Positions 40,469 through 48,070 of a stretch of DNA of 49,740 bases are shown here, piece after piece. The position numbers were made by a program, and so were the translations under genes. Below the pieces are notes generated by a model, which worked only from the letters and a program-made list of their open reading frames with translations, did no database searches and had not been told where the DNA came from. This stretch comes from Vulcanimicrobiia bacterium (GTDB lineage: Bacteria > Vulcanimicrobiota > Vulcanimicrobiia > Vulcanimicrobiales > Vulcanimicrobiaceae): assembly GCA_025934645.1 (NCBI GenBank), contig JAICWY010000012.1:1-49740 (forward strand). The letters run 5' to 3'. How positions within the stretch are numbered: the first letter of the stretch is position 1; every line of letters begins with the position of its first letter.

Positions 40469-41272
40469 TCACTCGTCGGCTTGCCGTGCCGCCGCGCGGG
40501 CCGCGCGCGCGTCGCGGTTGAGGCGCTGTTGGATGCGCGCGTTGCCGAGCACGGCGTCGGTCAGTGCGGGAAACGATTTCGTTAAAAACACCGGAAGGTG
40601 ATAGAAAAACGGAACGATGCGCCCGCGGCGCGGGCGCACGGCGGCTTTCACGATCGCGTTTGCGACGATCTCCGGTCCGGGAAGCCCGTCACCCATTGCA
40701 GCATTCATTGCCGTGCGTACGAAGCCCGGCTGCAGCAGCGTGACGCCGATGTTGTACGAGCGCACCTCGCGGCGCACCGTGTCGGTAAGGCCGCGCACGC
40801 CGAATTTGGACGCGCTATAAATGCCCATGAGCGCGATCTCGCCGGCGATGGAACCGACATTGATGATGGAACCGCTGCGCTGCGCTTTCATCACGGGCAG
40901 AACCGCGTGGATCAGCCGCGCCGAGCCCAGAAGATTCACGGCGATCACGCGTTCCAACTCTTCGTCGGTGCTATCACAGATAGATGGGCTCGAACCAATT
41001 CCGGCGACGTTGGCAAGCACGTCGATCCGCCCGAATTCGCGCATCGTGCGTTCCACGAGCGCGTCGATTTGAGCGCGGTTCGTTACGTCGGTCGGAATTG
41101 CGAGGGTTCGAACGCCGAACTGCTGCATCTCGCGATACGTTCGATCCAGGGCCTCGTCGTCGAGCGCGGCCAGAACGACGTTGCAGCCGGCGGCTGCAAA
41201 CGCGCGCGCGGTCGCGGAGCCGATTCCGCCGGACGCACCGGTAATGATGGCGACAAGTCCGCGAAGCGACAT
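40469..41272 (-). CDS. Short-chain dehydrogenase/reductase
   Basis: A 267-residue SDR enzyme. The cofactor motif is TGASGGIGSATA (residues 12-23), with the NVAGIG segment near 90, the catalytic Ser near 143 (NVGSIAGE) and YSASK (Tyr about 156, Lys 160). The last 50 residues (VRPRRGRIVPFFYHLPVFLTK, read in parts) extend past the core and resemble SDRs acting on lipid or fatty-acyl substrates. It forms a two-gene unit with the ferritin-like protein. The specific reaction is unknown. Confidence 0.9.
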   Translation of the reverse strand: MSLRGLVAIITGASGGIGSATARAFAAAGCNVVLAALDDEALDRTYREMQQFGVRTLAIPTDVTNRAQIDALVERTMREFGRIDVLANVAGIGSSPSICDSTDEELERVIAVNLLGSARLIHAVLPVMKAQRSGSIINVGSIAGEIALMGIYSASKFGVRGLTDTVRREVRSYNIGVTLLQPGFVRTAMNAAMGDGLPGPEIVANAIVKAAVRPRRGRIVPFFYHLPVFLTKSFPALTDAVLGNARIQQRLNRDARAARAAARQADE

Positions 41273-41314
41273 AACCGGGGGTTACGTCGCGCGCCTCCCG
41301 AAACCCACCAGGCC

Positions 41315-41974
41315 ATGATTGCGTTTGCCGCAGCCGTGCCCGCGCTGGTCGTGCTCGCCGCCGAGCGTACGCAGCGATTCGAGCGGGGCGTCGTCGGCTT
41401 CCGCCTGCACCGGGTGTTCGACGTGCACGCGGGCCCGTATCGCCGCCACGACGAGATGGAGTTCGCCGGCGTTTACGAGGACGGCCGCCTTGTTAAAGTG
41501 CGCATTTTGCACCAGGAAGTGGGCGGCAAAGAAACGGACGCGCAGACGAAAGCGCAGACGGCCGCTTCATACGAGCATCCGGCGCCGCTCGACGTCTTCG
41601 CGCGCCCCTTCGATCCCGCGCATCTGAACGAATATACGTACGAACTGGCCGATGCGCGCACCGTCCGCTTCCGGGCGCTCGTTCGAGACGCCGCTCACGG
41701 CGACGGCACATTCGCGCTCGATTCCGACGGCGACGTGGTTTCGATGGCGTACTCGCCGGTGGTCATGCCCCGCTACGCGCGCTCGGGCACCGTGGCCGAT
41801 CAGCGCGCACAAGTGTTGCCCGCGTATTGGACGATCGTAGAGGAGACCCATCACTACGGCGGCAGGTACGCGATCTTCTCAGGCGGCGCCGACGTAACGA
41901 TCGAGCAAAGCCACTTCGTGCGCTTCGCAACGGAGGCTGACGCGCTCGCAGCGCTGGACGGCGGGCGGCTCTGA
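41315..41974 (+). CDS. Exported protein of unknown function
   Basis: A 219-residue protein with an N-terminal hydrophobic stretch (MIAFAAAVPALVVLAAERT) that acts as a signal or membrane anchor. The rest is beta-rich with Tyr/Phe and charged residues; late strands include YWTIVEETHHYGGRYAIFSGG and VTIEQSHFVRF. No family is recognised. ATG 41315 is used because upstream codons overlap the divergent SDR gene. It is in a rightward pair with the glycosyltransferase gene, 42 bp downstream. Confidence 0.6.
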   Translation: MIAFAAAVPALVVLAAERTQRFERGVVGFRLHRVFDVHAGPYRRHDEMEFAGVYEDGRLVKVRILHQEVGGKETDAQTKAQTAASYEHPAPLDVFARPFDPAHLNEYTYELADARTVRFRALVRDAAHGDGTFALDSDGDVVSMAYSPVVMPRYARSGTVADQRAQVLPAYWTIVEETHHYGGRYAIFSGGADVTIEQSHFVRFATEADALAALDGGRL

Positions 41975-42016
41975 GCCCGGAATAGGTTTTCCGGGGGGCA
42001 GGGTAAACAACGAGGC

Positions 42017-43591
42017 ATGCTGCTCGACCGCCCTATAGCAAGAGAACGCGCGCGCGGAAGCGAGGCTGCGCTCGCTCTCGAGCGGGGCGTTCCGCTCATC
42101 GCCGCGGCCGTTACACTCCTATTGCACGCGCTCGCCAATCCGCATTACGGCTTTTTCCGGGACGAACTCTATTTCATTATTTGTGGCCGGCATCCGGCCA
42201 TCGGGTACGTCGATCAGCCGCCGATCGTGCCGCTGCTTTCCGCATTCTCGCAGGCATTCGGTATTTCGCTTTTCGCACTGCGGGTGATCCCCGCGGTGTT
42301 CGCCGCATTTAGCGTCTACGTGGCGGCACGTCTGGCGCTCGAATTAGGCGGCGGCGTTTTCGCCCAGATCGTCGCAGCTATGGTGACGCTTTTCTCGCCC
42401 GAACTCATCACCGCCGGCATGCGCTTCTCGCCGGACACGCTGCAAGTCTGGCTCTGGCCGCTCATTGCGCTCTACGCTTTACGCATCGCAAAAGGTTTGC
42501 ATCCGCGATGGTGGCTGTGGGTTGGTTTTCTGACCGGCGTCGCGGGCATGGCCAAGTACAGCGTCGCATTTTTCATCTTCGCGCTGATCGGCGGATTGCT
42601 GCTCACGCCGCAGCGCCGCATCATGGCCAACCGCTGGTTCGCGGGCGGCGTTCTTATCGCGCTCGCAATCATGGCGCCCAACATCTGGTGGCAAGTTGCA
42701 CACGGCTTGCCGATGCTGCAATTGCTGCGCAACGACTACGGCAAATACCTGATGGAATGGCCTCCGCTGCCGATCCAGCAGATCATCGTGATGAGTCCGC
42801 TGCTCTCGATCGTTTGGATCGCGGGTTTGGTCTATTTCTTCAAACACCGCGAACTTCGCTGGCTCGGCTGGACGTACGCGATCCTCATCACGATCATGAC
42901 GGCGCTTAAGGCAAAGAATTACTATCCCGCACCGGTCTATCCGATTCTCATCGCAGCAGGCGCGCTACCCATCGAAACGTGGGCGTCCAAGCGCCCTGCC
43001 TGGAAAACCGCCGTACCCGCGCTCATCCTGCTCTTCGCAATCCCGTCGTTACCTTTTGTCATGCCGATTCTTCCGATCCAAAAAGAGGTTGCGTACCAGC
43101 AGTTCGTCACGCGCGCCGGCAACATCAAATTCCACGTCATGCACGTCAAGAGCAGCGCGACGCCGATCCAATACTTTGCGGACATGACCGGATGGCCGGA
43201 ACTCACGCAAACCGTCGCCCAAGTCTACAACGATCTCCCCGACGCGGATCGCGCCCAAGCCGCCATCTTCACGAGCAATTTCGGCGAAGCATCGGCCATC
43301 GATCTCTACGGCAAGGAATACGGCCTTCCGCCGGCCCTAAGCGGCAACAACAACTACTGGATCTGGGGCCCGCGCGGCTATACGGGCAACGTCACGATCG
43401 ACGTGAACGGCGATCTCAAGACCGATCTCAAACGCTTCAAGTCAGCCAAAATCGTCACGGTCTTCCACAACCAATACGCCATGCCGTACGAAGACAATCT
43501 CCCAATCATCCTCTGCCGCGGAATCAAAACCCCGCTCCCCAAACTCTGGCCCCAACTCAAAGACTACAGCTACGCCTTCAAAGAGCTGTAG
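42017..43591 (+). CDS. Glycosyltransferase family 39 membrane protein
   Basis: A 524-residue integral membrane protein with about ten hydrophobic segments in the first 350 residues and a soluble periplasmic domain in the last 150. The segment GFFRDELYFIICGRHPAIGYVDQPP has the catalytic Asp-Glu (Asp49, Glu50) and the loop that marks GT39/ArnT-like enzymes, which move a sugar from a polyprenyl-phosphate donor onto protein or lipid A. ATG 42017 is used after AACGAGG. It may glycosylate flagellin or an envelope lipid, but only its position beside flagellar genes suggests the former. Confidence 0.87.
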   Translation: MLLDRPIARERARGSEAALALERGVPLIAAAVTLLLHALANPHYGFFRDELYFIICGRHPAIGYVDQPPIVPLLSAFSQAFGISLFALRVIPAVFAAFSVYVAARLALELGGGVFAQIVAAMVTLFSPELITAGMRFSPDTLQVWLWPLIALYALRIAKGLHPRWWLWVGFLTGVAGMAKYSVAFFIFALIGGLLLTPQRRIMANRWFAGGVLIALAIMAPNIWWQVAHGLPMLQLLRNDYGKYLMEWPPLPIQQIIVMSPLLSIVWIAGLVYFFKHRELRWLGWTYAILITIMTALKAKNYYPAPVYPILIAAGALPIETWASKRPAWKTAVPALILLFAIPSLPFVMPILPIQKEVAYQQFVTRAGNIKFHVMHVKSSATPIQYFADMTGWPELTQTVAQVYNDLPDADRAQAAIFTSNFGEASAIDLYGKEYGLPPALSGNNNYWIWGPRGYTGNVTIDVNGDLKTDLKRFKSAKIVTVFHNQYAMPYEDNLPIILCRGIKTPLPKLWPQLKDYSYAFKEL

Positions 43592-43601
43592 CCACAAACG
43601 C

Positions 43602-43650
43602 CGCGGCTCCTCGACAAGCTCGGGGATCGTTCGACAGGCTCACGATGATA
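43602..43650 (+). repeat. Tandem REP-like 20-bp repeats
   Basis: Two adjacent 20-bp units at 43611-43630 and 43631-43650 share TCGACARGCTC at their starts. The first unit can fold as CCTCGA/TCGGGG around CAAGC, the second as ATCGT/ACGAT. The TTCGACAGGCTCA type core is a known dispersed intergenic sequence in several bacteria. Confidence 0.55.
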
Positions 43651-43718
43651 ATGTCGTTGACCACGCCCACGATGCCAGCAGTAATGCCATTCGCGGTACA
43701 GCGCTTGGCATGGCACGA

Positions 43719-43884
43719 GGCTGGTGAGGGGTGGGGGTGGGTGGTTCGGGACGCTCTGCATTTTCGGCCCGGCCATGGATGGCCGATACAAAACTTGTTC
43801 TGCCGAAAATGCAGCGCGAGGACAATCGACACGATGTCGATTGACGGCCGGTCCCGAACCGCCCATCCCCGCTCCTCAGCAGCC
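43719..43884 (+). ncRNA. Candidate structured RNA or MITE-like element (three-way junction)
   Basis: A 166-nt element in the 472-bp gap between the GT39 gene and flgF. The closing stem P1 joins 43719-43752 with 43851-43884: 34 positions with 29 Watson-Crick pairs, 4 G-U pairs and one G-G mismatch. Right after it, P2 joins 43753-43768 with 43802-43817 (15 of 16 pairs) and encloses a small hairpin at 43770-43785. P3 is a perfect 9-bp hairpin, 43823-43831 with 43835-43843. The G-U pairs are on the plus strand; the minus strand would have A-C mismatches there, so RNA should be made from the plus strand. No family is recognised. A small mobile element with inverted ends is the main alternative. 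Confidence 0.5.
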
Positions 43885-43908
43885 GTACTCCACAAACCTG
43901 CGCGAGCC

Positions 43909-43936
43909 TAAAGTCTGAAGAGCAAGCGGACGATGT
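43909..43936 (+). promoter_or_regulatory. Possible sigma-28 promoter for the flgF operon
   Basis: TAAAGTCT (43909-43916) matches seven of eight positions of the FliA -35. Twelve bases on, GACGATGT (43929-43936) keeps the CGAT core of GCCGATAA. It lies 128 bp before the flgF start. The 12-bp spacer is one above the usual 11. Confidence 0.4.
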
Positions 43937-43947
43937 AGATAAGGAAC

Positions 43948-44063
43948 GCGGCCGGACTACCCTTCGCACGGGGTGGAAGCCGCGGCCGGGGCCCGACTGA
44001 TTGACGGTTCCGGCAGTACGAGGCCTATCGCCGAGTACACCCGTCCGTGCGGAGGTTTTTTCT
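43948..44063 (+). promoter_or_regulatory. Structured flgF leader with an anti-Shine-Dalgarno segment
   Basis: The leader can form hairpins: GCGGC/GCCGC (43948-43952, 43979-43983) with inner CTACCC/GGGTGG (43957-43962, 43971-43976), then GCCGG/CCGGC (43985-43989, 44010-44014), then GTAC-GA-GGC/GCC-GA-GTAC (44016-44024, 44030-44038) with tandem G-A pairs. The segment CCTTCGCACGG (43961-43971) can instead pair with 44045-44055, covering the SD GGAGG (44051-44055), with 10 Watson-Crick pairs and one G-U. These two folds exclude each other. A local hairpin TCCG/CGGA (44044-44053) with T6 after it is also possible. Confidence 0.5.
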
Positions 44064-44846
44064 TTGGTACGAGGGCTCTATACGGCAGCGTCCGGAGCGC
44101 TGGTAGCGCAATCGCAGGCAGACACGATCGCGAACAACCTCGCGAACGTGAACACCAGCGGCTTCAAGCGCACGCTCATGCAAGTGCAGTCGGCACCGGA
44201 ACTGGGCGTGTTCGCGCTGCAAACGCAGCCGGGCGGCGCGCCGGGCAAAGGCGTTCCGTCGGCGCAGTTCGTCGGTCAGCTCGGCACGGGCGCGCAAGTG
44301 CTCGACACGCCGGCCGTCTTCGAACAAGGCAGCCTCGAGAACACCGGCAACTCGCTGGATCTCGGCATCATGGGGCGCGGATTCTTCACGCTGCAGACGC
44401 CGCAAGGCATCCGCTACACACGCGACGGCCAGTTCGCTCGCGACCCGCAAGGCTACTTGGTCACCAGCGACGGTAACCGCGTCATCGGCCGCAGCGGTGC
44501 GGTGCAATTACAGCCGGGCGATGTGCGCATCGCGGAAGACGGCACCGTGCGCCAGAACGGCGCGGTCGTCGATCAACTGCGCATCGTGAACTTTCAAAAT
44601 CTCGCGGCCGTACGTCCCGAAGGCGATAACCAATTCGTGGACACCGGCGCAGGACGTCCCGCGATCGACGCAGCCTCGTCGGTGAATCAGGGCTATCTGG
44701 AGCGCAGCAACGCAAACGTCGTGCGCTCGATGGTCGATCTGATTACGGCGCAGCGCTGGTTCGAAGCCAATCAAAAAGTGATTCAAACGCAAGACACCGC
44801 CAACGGCTACGCGATCCAAGCGGTCGCGAAGTCGACCGGGCAATAA
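44064..44846 (+). CDS. flgF: Flagellar basal-body rod protein FlgF
   Basis: A 260-residue distal/proximal rod protein. N-terminal RGLYTAASGALVAQSQADTIANNLANVNTSGFKR is the hook-basal-body motif, GRGFFTLQTPQGIRYTRDGQFARDPQGYLV is the FlgF/FlgG core, and the C-terminal MVDLITAQRWFEANQKVIQTQD is the conserved end; all are read in parts. TTG 44064 is chosen because GGAGG lies 8 bp upstream and it is the first start before the motif. It could also be called a second FlgG; the downstream gene is the clearer FlgG. Its leader may be regulated. Confidence 0.9.
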   Translation: MVRGLYTAASGALVAQSQADTIANNLANVNTSGFKRTLMQVQSAPELGVFALQTQPGGAPGKGVPSAQFVGQLGTGAQVLDTPAVFEQGSLENTGNSLDLGIMGRGFFTLQTPQGIRYTRDGQFARDPQGYLVTSDGNRVIGRSGAVQLQPGDVRIAEDGTVRQNGAVVDQLRIVNFQNLAAVRPEGDNQFVDTGAGRPAIDAASSVNQGYLERSNANVVRSMVDLITAQRWFEANQKVIQTQDTANGYAIQAVAKSTGQ

Positions 44847-44861
44847 AGGAGCCCAACCGCA

Positions 44862-45653
44862 ATGATGCGAGCACTCTTCACCGCCGCGAGCGGGATGGAA
44901 GCCCAGCAGTTCAACATGGACACCATCTCCAACAACCTCGCGAACGTCAACACCACGGGCTTCCGCCGCAACGAAGCGCGCTTTCAAGACTTGGTATACC
45001 AGCAAATGCGCGCGCCGGGAACGCCGGTCGGCGCGAGCGTGGTTCCGGTCGGACAAGAAGTCGGTCTGGGCGTGAAAGTCGGATCGTCGGAAAAGATCTT
45101 CACCCAAGGCAATCTGACGCAGACCGGCAATCCGCTCGACGTGGCGATCGAAGGCGACGGGTTCTTCCAAGTAACGATGCCCGACGGCACGACGGCATAC
45201 ACGCGCGACGGATCGTTCAAGCAGGACGCGAACGGCGCGATGGTGACGGCCGACGGCTACTTCGTGCAGCCGCAAATCACGATTCCGCAGAACGCGCAGC
45301 AAGTCTCGATCGGCCAAGACGGCACGGTGACGGCGGTCGTCCCCGGTTCGACGCAGCCGCAACAGCTCGGACAGATTCAGCTCGCACGCTTCGTCAATCC
45401 CGCCGGCCTCTCGCCGCTGGGCGGACATAATCTCTACACTCAAACCGGTGCATCCGGTACGCCTGTGGTGGCGCAGCCGGGCCTGAACGGCACGGGATCG
45501 CTGCAAAACGGTTACCTGGAAAACTCGAACGTGCAAGTCGTGCAAGAGATCGTGAACATGATCGTCGCACAGCGCGCCTTTGAAGCGAACTCCAAATCCA
45601 TTAGCGCCGCGGATCAGATGCTCAGCACCGCGGTGCAGATGAAGCAAGGCTAA
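44862..45653 (+). CDS. flgG: Flagellar distal rod protein FlgG
   Basis: A 263-residue distal rod subunit. MMRALFTAASGMEAQQFNMDTISNNLANVNTTGFRR, IEGDGFFQVTMPDGTTAYTRDGSF and the end VQVVQEIVNMIVAQRAFEANSKSI are the FlgG signature, read in parts. The segment YQQMRAPG around residue 45 is typical and controls rod length and curvature in known FlgG. SD AAAGGAG precedes ATG 44862. It overlaps the next start (TAATG at 45651-45655), so the flgA-like gene is coupled to it. Confidence 0.96.
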   Translation: MMRALFTAASGMEAQQFNMDTISNNLANVNTTGFRRNEARFQDLVYQQMRAPGTPVGASVVPVGQEVGLGVKVGSSEKIFTQGNLTQTGNPLDVAIEGDGFFQVTMPDGTTAYTRDGSFKQDANGAMVTADGYFVQPQITIPQNAQQVSIGQDGTVTAVVPGSTQPQQLGQIQLARFVNPAGLSPLGGHNLYTQTGASGTPVVAQPGLNGTGSLQNGYLENSNVQVVQEIVNMIVAQRAFEANSKSISAADQMLSTAVQMKQG

Positions 45654-46366
45654 TGCGCGCCCTCGCGGTCGCTGCCGTCGTCCTCGTCGCGCTCGCACCG
45701 CTCGGTGCGCGCGCGCAGGGCTTTGCTGCCCAAAAGGTCAGCGGCAAGCGCATCGCGGCGATCGCGTACAAAGAACTGGCAAATGTCGCGCACGATGCGG
45801 ATCAAGCGTTCGTGCCGGTTTCGATGGTGCCGGATCAGCTCGTTTCGGAAGGCCGCATTGCAATTCGCGCCGGTAGCCCGCTGGGATCGACCTCGTTCGT
45901 GAACGTGCCGGTCGAGATCGACGTCGACGGCAAAGCGGATCGGACCGTCATGGTTGGTTATCGCGTGCAGCAGTACGTCGAGACGGCCGTCGCATCGCGC
46001 GACCTGGTTGCCGGAACCGTGCTCTCGCAAGACGATCTCGTGATGGCCCGCGTGCCCTTCGCGGGCGTGCCGTCGAATGGTACCGACGCGCTGGTGGGAC
46101 GCCGGATCGAGAGCGCCGTGCTCAAAGGTCAACCGGTTCGCATCAATGCGACCTCGGTGAATCAAATCGTCAAGGCCGGTTCGACCATCGTCTTCTTGGT
46201 TCGCGACAGCGGCGTCATCATCAGCGCCGATGCGATCGCGCGCACCGGCGGCGGCATCGGCGATCAAGTTTTCGTCTACAACCCCTCGACGCATAAATCG
46301 CTCTCGGGTACCGTGACCGGGCCCGGAACGGTGGAGCTCGACATCTCCGGAGGCGATACGCCGTGA
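45653..46366 (+). CDS. flgA: Flagellar P-ring assembly chaperone FlgA
   Basis: A 237-residue periplasmic chaperone for FlgI. Residues 1-21 are a signal peptide ending ARA-Q. The C-terminal part has the SAF domain (VASRDLVAGTVLSQDDLVMARVP, then GRRIESAVLKGQPVRINA, then VKAGSTIVFLV). The mature protein ends GTVELDISGG. Its stop overlaps flgH (GTGA). It is placed directly before flgH and flgI, the usual order. Confidence 0.92.
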   Translation: MRALAVAAVVLVALAPLGARAQGFAAQKVSGKRIAAIAYKELANVAHDADQAFVPVSMVPDQLVSEGRIAIRAGSPLGSTSFVNVPVEIDVDGKADRTVMVGYRVQQYVETAVASRDLVAGTVLSQDDLVMARVPFAGVPSNGTDALVGRRIESAVLKGQPVRINATSVNQIVKAGSTIVFLVRDSGVIISADAIARTGGGIGDQVFVYNPSTHKSLSGTVTGPGTVELDISGGDTP

Positions 46367-46953
46367 AACGTTTTGCAATCGCACTGTTGATTTCGGTGTT
46401 GCCGGCGAGCGCGCTGGCCGACACGCTCTACGTCGCTCCGCCGGCACCGTCCGCGCCGGGGCATCCATTGCGTTTGGGACCGGATCACCGCGCATCGCAG
46501 ATCGGCGATTTGCTGCACGTGCAGTTCAACTTCGCCGTGCAGAGCACGAGCAGCGACGTAGTCAACAACAGCAAGCAGTTCAACGTCGGCGCGCCCGGCG
46601 GCACGGGCAACTTCTCGCTCGGGTTTCTGCGGATCCCCTCATCAATCGGCGGACAAACCGGCACGCAGAGTTCGAAGACGGAAAACGGCGCAACCACGTT
46701 CGTAAGCGACATGGAAGCGACGGTCGTCGGTGTACTGCCCAGCGGCGCGCTCGAAATTGCCGGCGATCAACATCTGATTGTGAACGGTCAGAATCAAGTG
46801 CTGCACGTGACCGGCCTCGTGCGTCCTGAAGACATCGACTCGGGCGACACCGTACTGGGCTCACGTATCGCCAACGTGCAAGGCACGTTCAGCGGAAATT
46901 TTCAAGAGAAGAACGTCGGCCTAGTCCGCCGCATTCTGGGATGGTTATTCTAA
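46363..46953 (+). CDS. flgH: Flagellar L-ring protein FlgH
   Basis: A 196-residue outer-membrane ring subunit. The mature part contains ASQIGDLLHVQFNFAVQS, the conserved MEATVVGVLPSGALEIAGDQHLIVNG and a late VRPEDIDSGDTVLGSRIANVQ, read in parts. The signal peptide ends SALA-DT at about residue 19. Unlike the usual FlgH, there is no lipobox cysteine, and the protein has no cysteine at all. GTG 46363 overlaps flgA. Position before flgI is normal. Confidence 0.93.
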   Translation: MKRFAIALLISVLPASALADTLYVAPPAPSAPGHPLRLGPDHRASQIGDLLHVQFNFAVQSTSSDVVNNSKQFNVGAPGGTGNFSLGFLRIPSSIGGQTGTQSSKTENGATTFVSDMEATVVGVLPSGALEIAGDQHLIVNGQNQVLHVTGLVRPEDIDSGDTVLGSRIANVQGTFSGNFQEKNVGLVRRILGWLF

Positions 46954-46954
46954 G

Positions 46955-48070
46955 ATGACGCTCGTCAAATCGATCGCACTCTCACTCGTTGCCGCACTGC
47001 TCGCTGCCGGATTTACCGCGCAGCCGGCGTCGGCCACCAGCGTGCTGGTGAAAGACGTCGCGCACGTGCAGGGCGTGACCGGAAACCAGCTCGTCGGCTA
47101 CGGCATCGTGACCGGCCTCAACGGCACGGGCGATTCGACGTCGGTGCTCTTCACGAGCCAGACGATTCAAAACGTGCTGCAGTCGTTCGGACTTTCGACC
47201 ACCAGCAATGAAGTGCGCACGCGGGACGTTGCGGCGGTCATCGTTACGGCGACGCTACCGGCGTTCGCGCATTCGGGCGACAACGTCGACGTGACGGTGT
47301 CCGCGATGGGCGACTCGAGCAGCTTGCAGGGAGGCACGCTCGTGCTCACAGAGCTCAAAGCGGCGAACAACCTGGTGTACGCGACGGCGCAAGGGCCGCT
47401 CTCGATCGGCGGTTTTTCGGCCGGCTTCGACGCCACGAGCACGACCAAAAACCATACGACGGCCGGACGCATTCCGAACGGCGCCGTGATCGCGCGCGAC
47501 ATGGTCACGCCGATTCAGAGCGGCGACGGCTTTAATTACGTGCTGACGACGCCGGACTTCAAGACGGCCGCCAATCTTGCGACGGCGCTCAACCACCGCT
47601 TCGGCGGCGGCACGGCCGGCGCGCTCGACGCGGAAACCGTTCACGTTCACCTGCCCGGTGCCTACAATAACAATCCGGTGCAGTTTCTGGCCGACGCCAG
47701 CGACGTTTCCCTGACGCAAGACGAACTTGCCAAAGTCGTGATGAACGAGCGTACCGGCACGATCGTGTTCGGCGGCAACATCAAACTCGCGCCCTGCGCG
47801 ATCGCGCACGGCAATCTCTCGATCACGATCACGCAAGACAACAAGTTCGTTCCGGCCTCGTTCAGCCAAACCGGCGGCGGCAGCCAAACGAACACGCACG
47901 TGAAGGTGCAAGAAGAGAAGCGTCAGCTCACGTTCGTCGCCGGTGCTGCCACGCTGCAATCCGTCGTGCGCGCGCTCAACACGATGGGCGTAAGCCCCCG
48001 CGATTTGATCGCTATCGTGCAGGCGCTGCGCGAAGCGGGCGCGTTGCAAGCGGATCTGGAGATTCAGTAA
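46955..48070 (+). CDS. flgI: Flagellar P-ring protein FlgI
   Basis: A 371-residue periplasmic ring protein. A signal peptide (residues 1-27, ending ASA-TS) precedes VKDVAHVQGVTGNQLVGYGIVTGLNGTGDS, the FlgI signature. Later segments LPAFAHSGDNVDVTVSAMGDSSSLQGGTLVLTEL, IVTATLPAFA and INERTG-like MNERTGTIVFG, with the end LIAIVQALREAGALQADLEI, are typical; all read in parts. Its single Cys (near 277) is unusual but not diagnostic. ATG 46955 begins two bases after flgH. Confidence 0.96.
   Translation: MTLVKSIALSLVAALLAAGFTAQPASATSVLVKDVAHVQGVTGNQLVGYGIVTGLNGTGDSTSVLFTSQTIQNVLQSFGLSTTSNEVRTRDVAAVIVTATLPAFAHSGDNVDVTVSAMGDSSSLQGGTLVLTELKAANNLVYATAQGPLSIGGFSAGFDATSTTKNHTTAGRIPNGAVIARDMVTPIQSGDGFNYVLTTPDFKTAANLATALNHRFGGGTAGALDAETVHVHLPGAYNNNPVQFLADASDVSLTQDELAKVVMNERTGTIVFGGNIKLAPCAIAHGNLSITITQDNKFVPASFSQTGGGSQTNTHVKVQEEKRQLTFVAGAATLQSVVRALNTMGVSPRDLIAIVQALREAGALQADLEIQ

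Noticed and set aside
40598-41314. Plus-strand extension of the exported protein at 41315
   Set aside because: It is antisense to the SDR gene, which has a full catalytic set; the signal peptide begins at 41315.
43570-43969. Several short reading frames across the intergenic region
   Set aside because: They follow the inverted-repeat structure in all frames on both strands and have no SD or protein-like composition.
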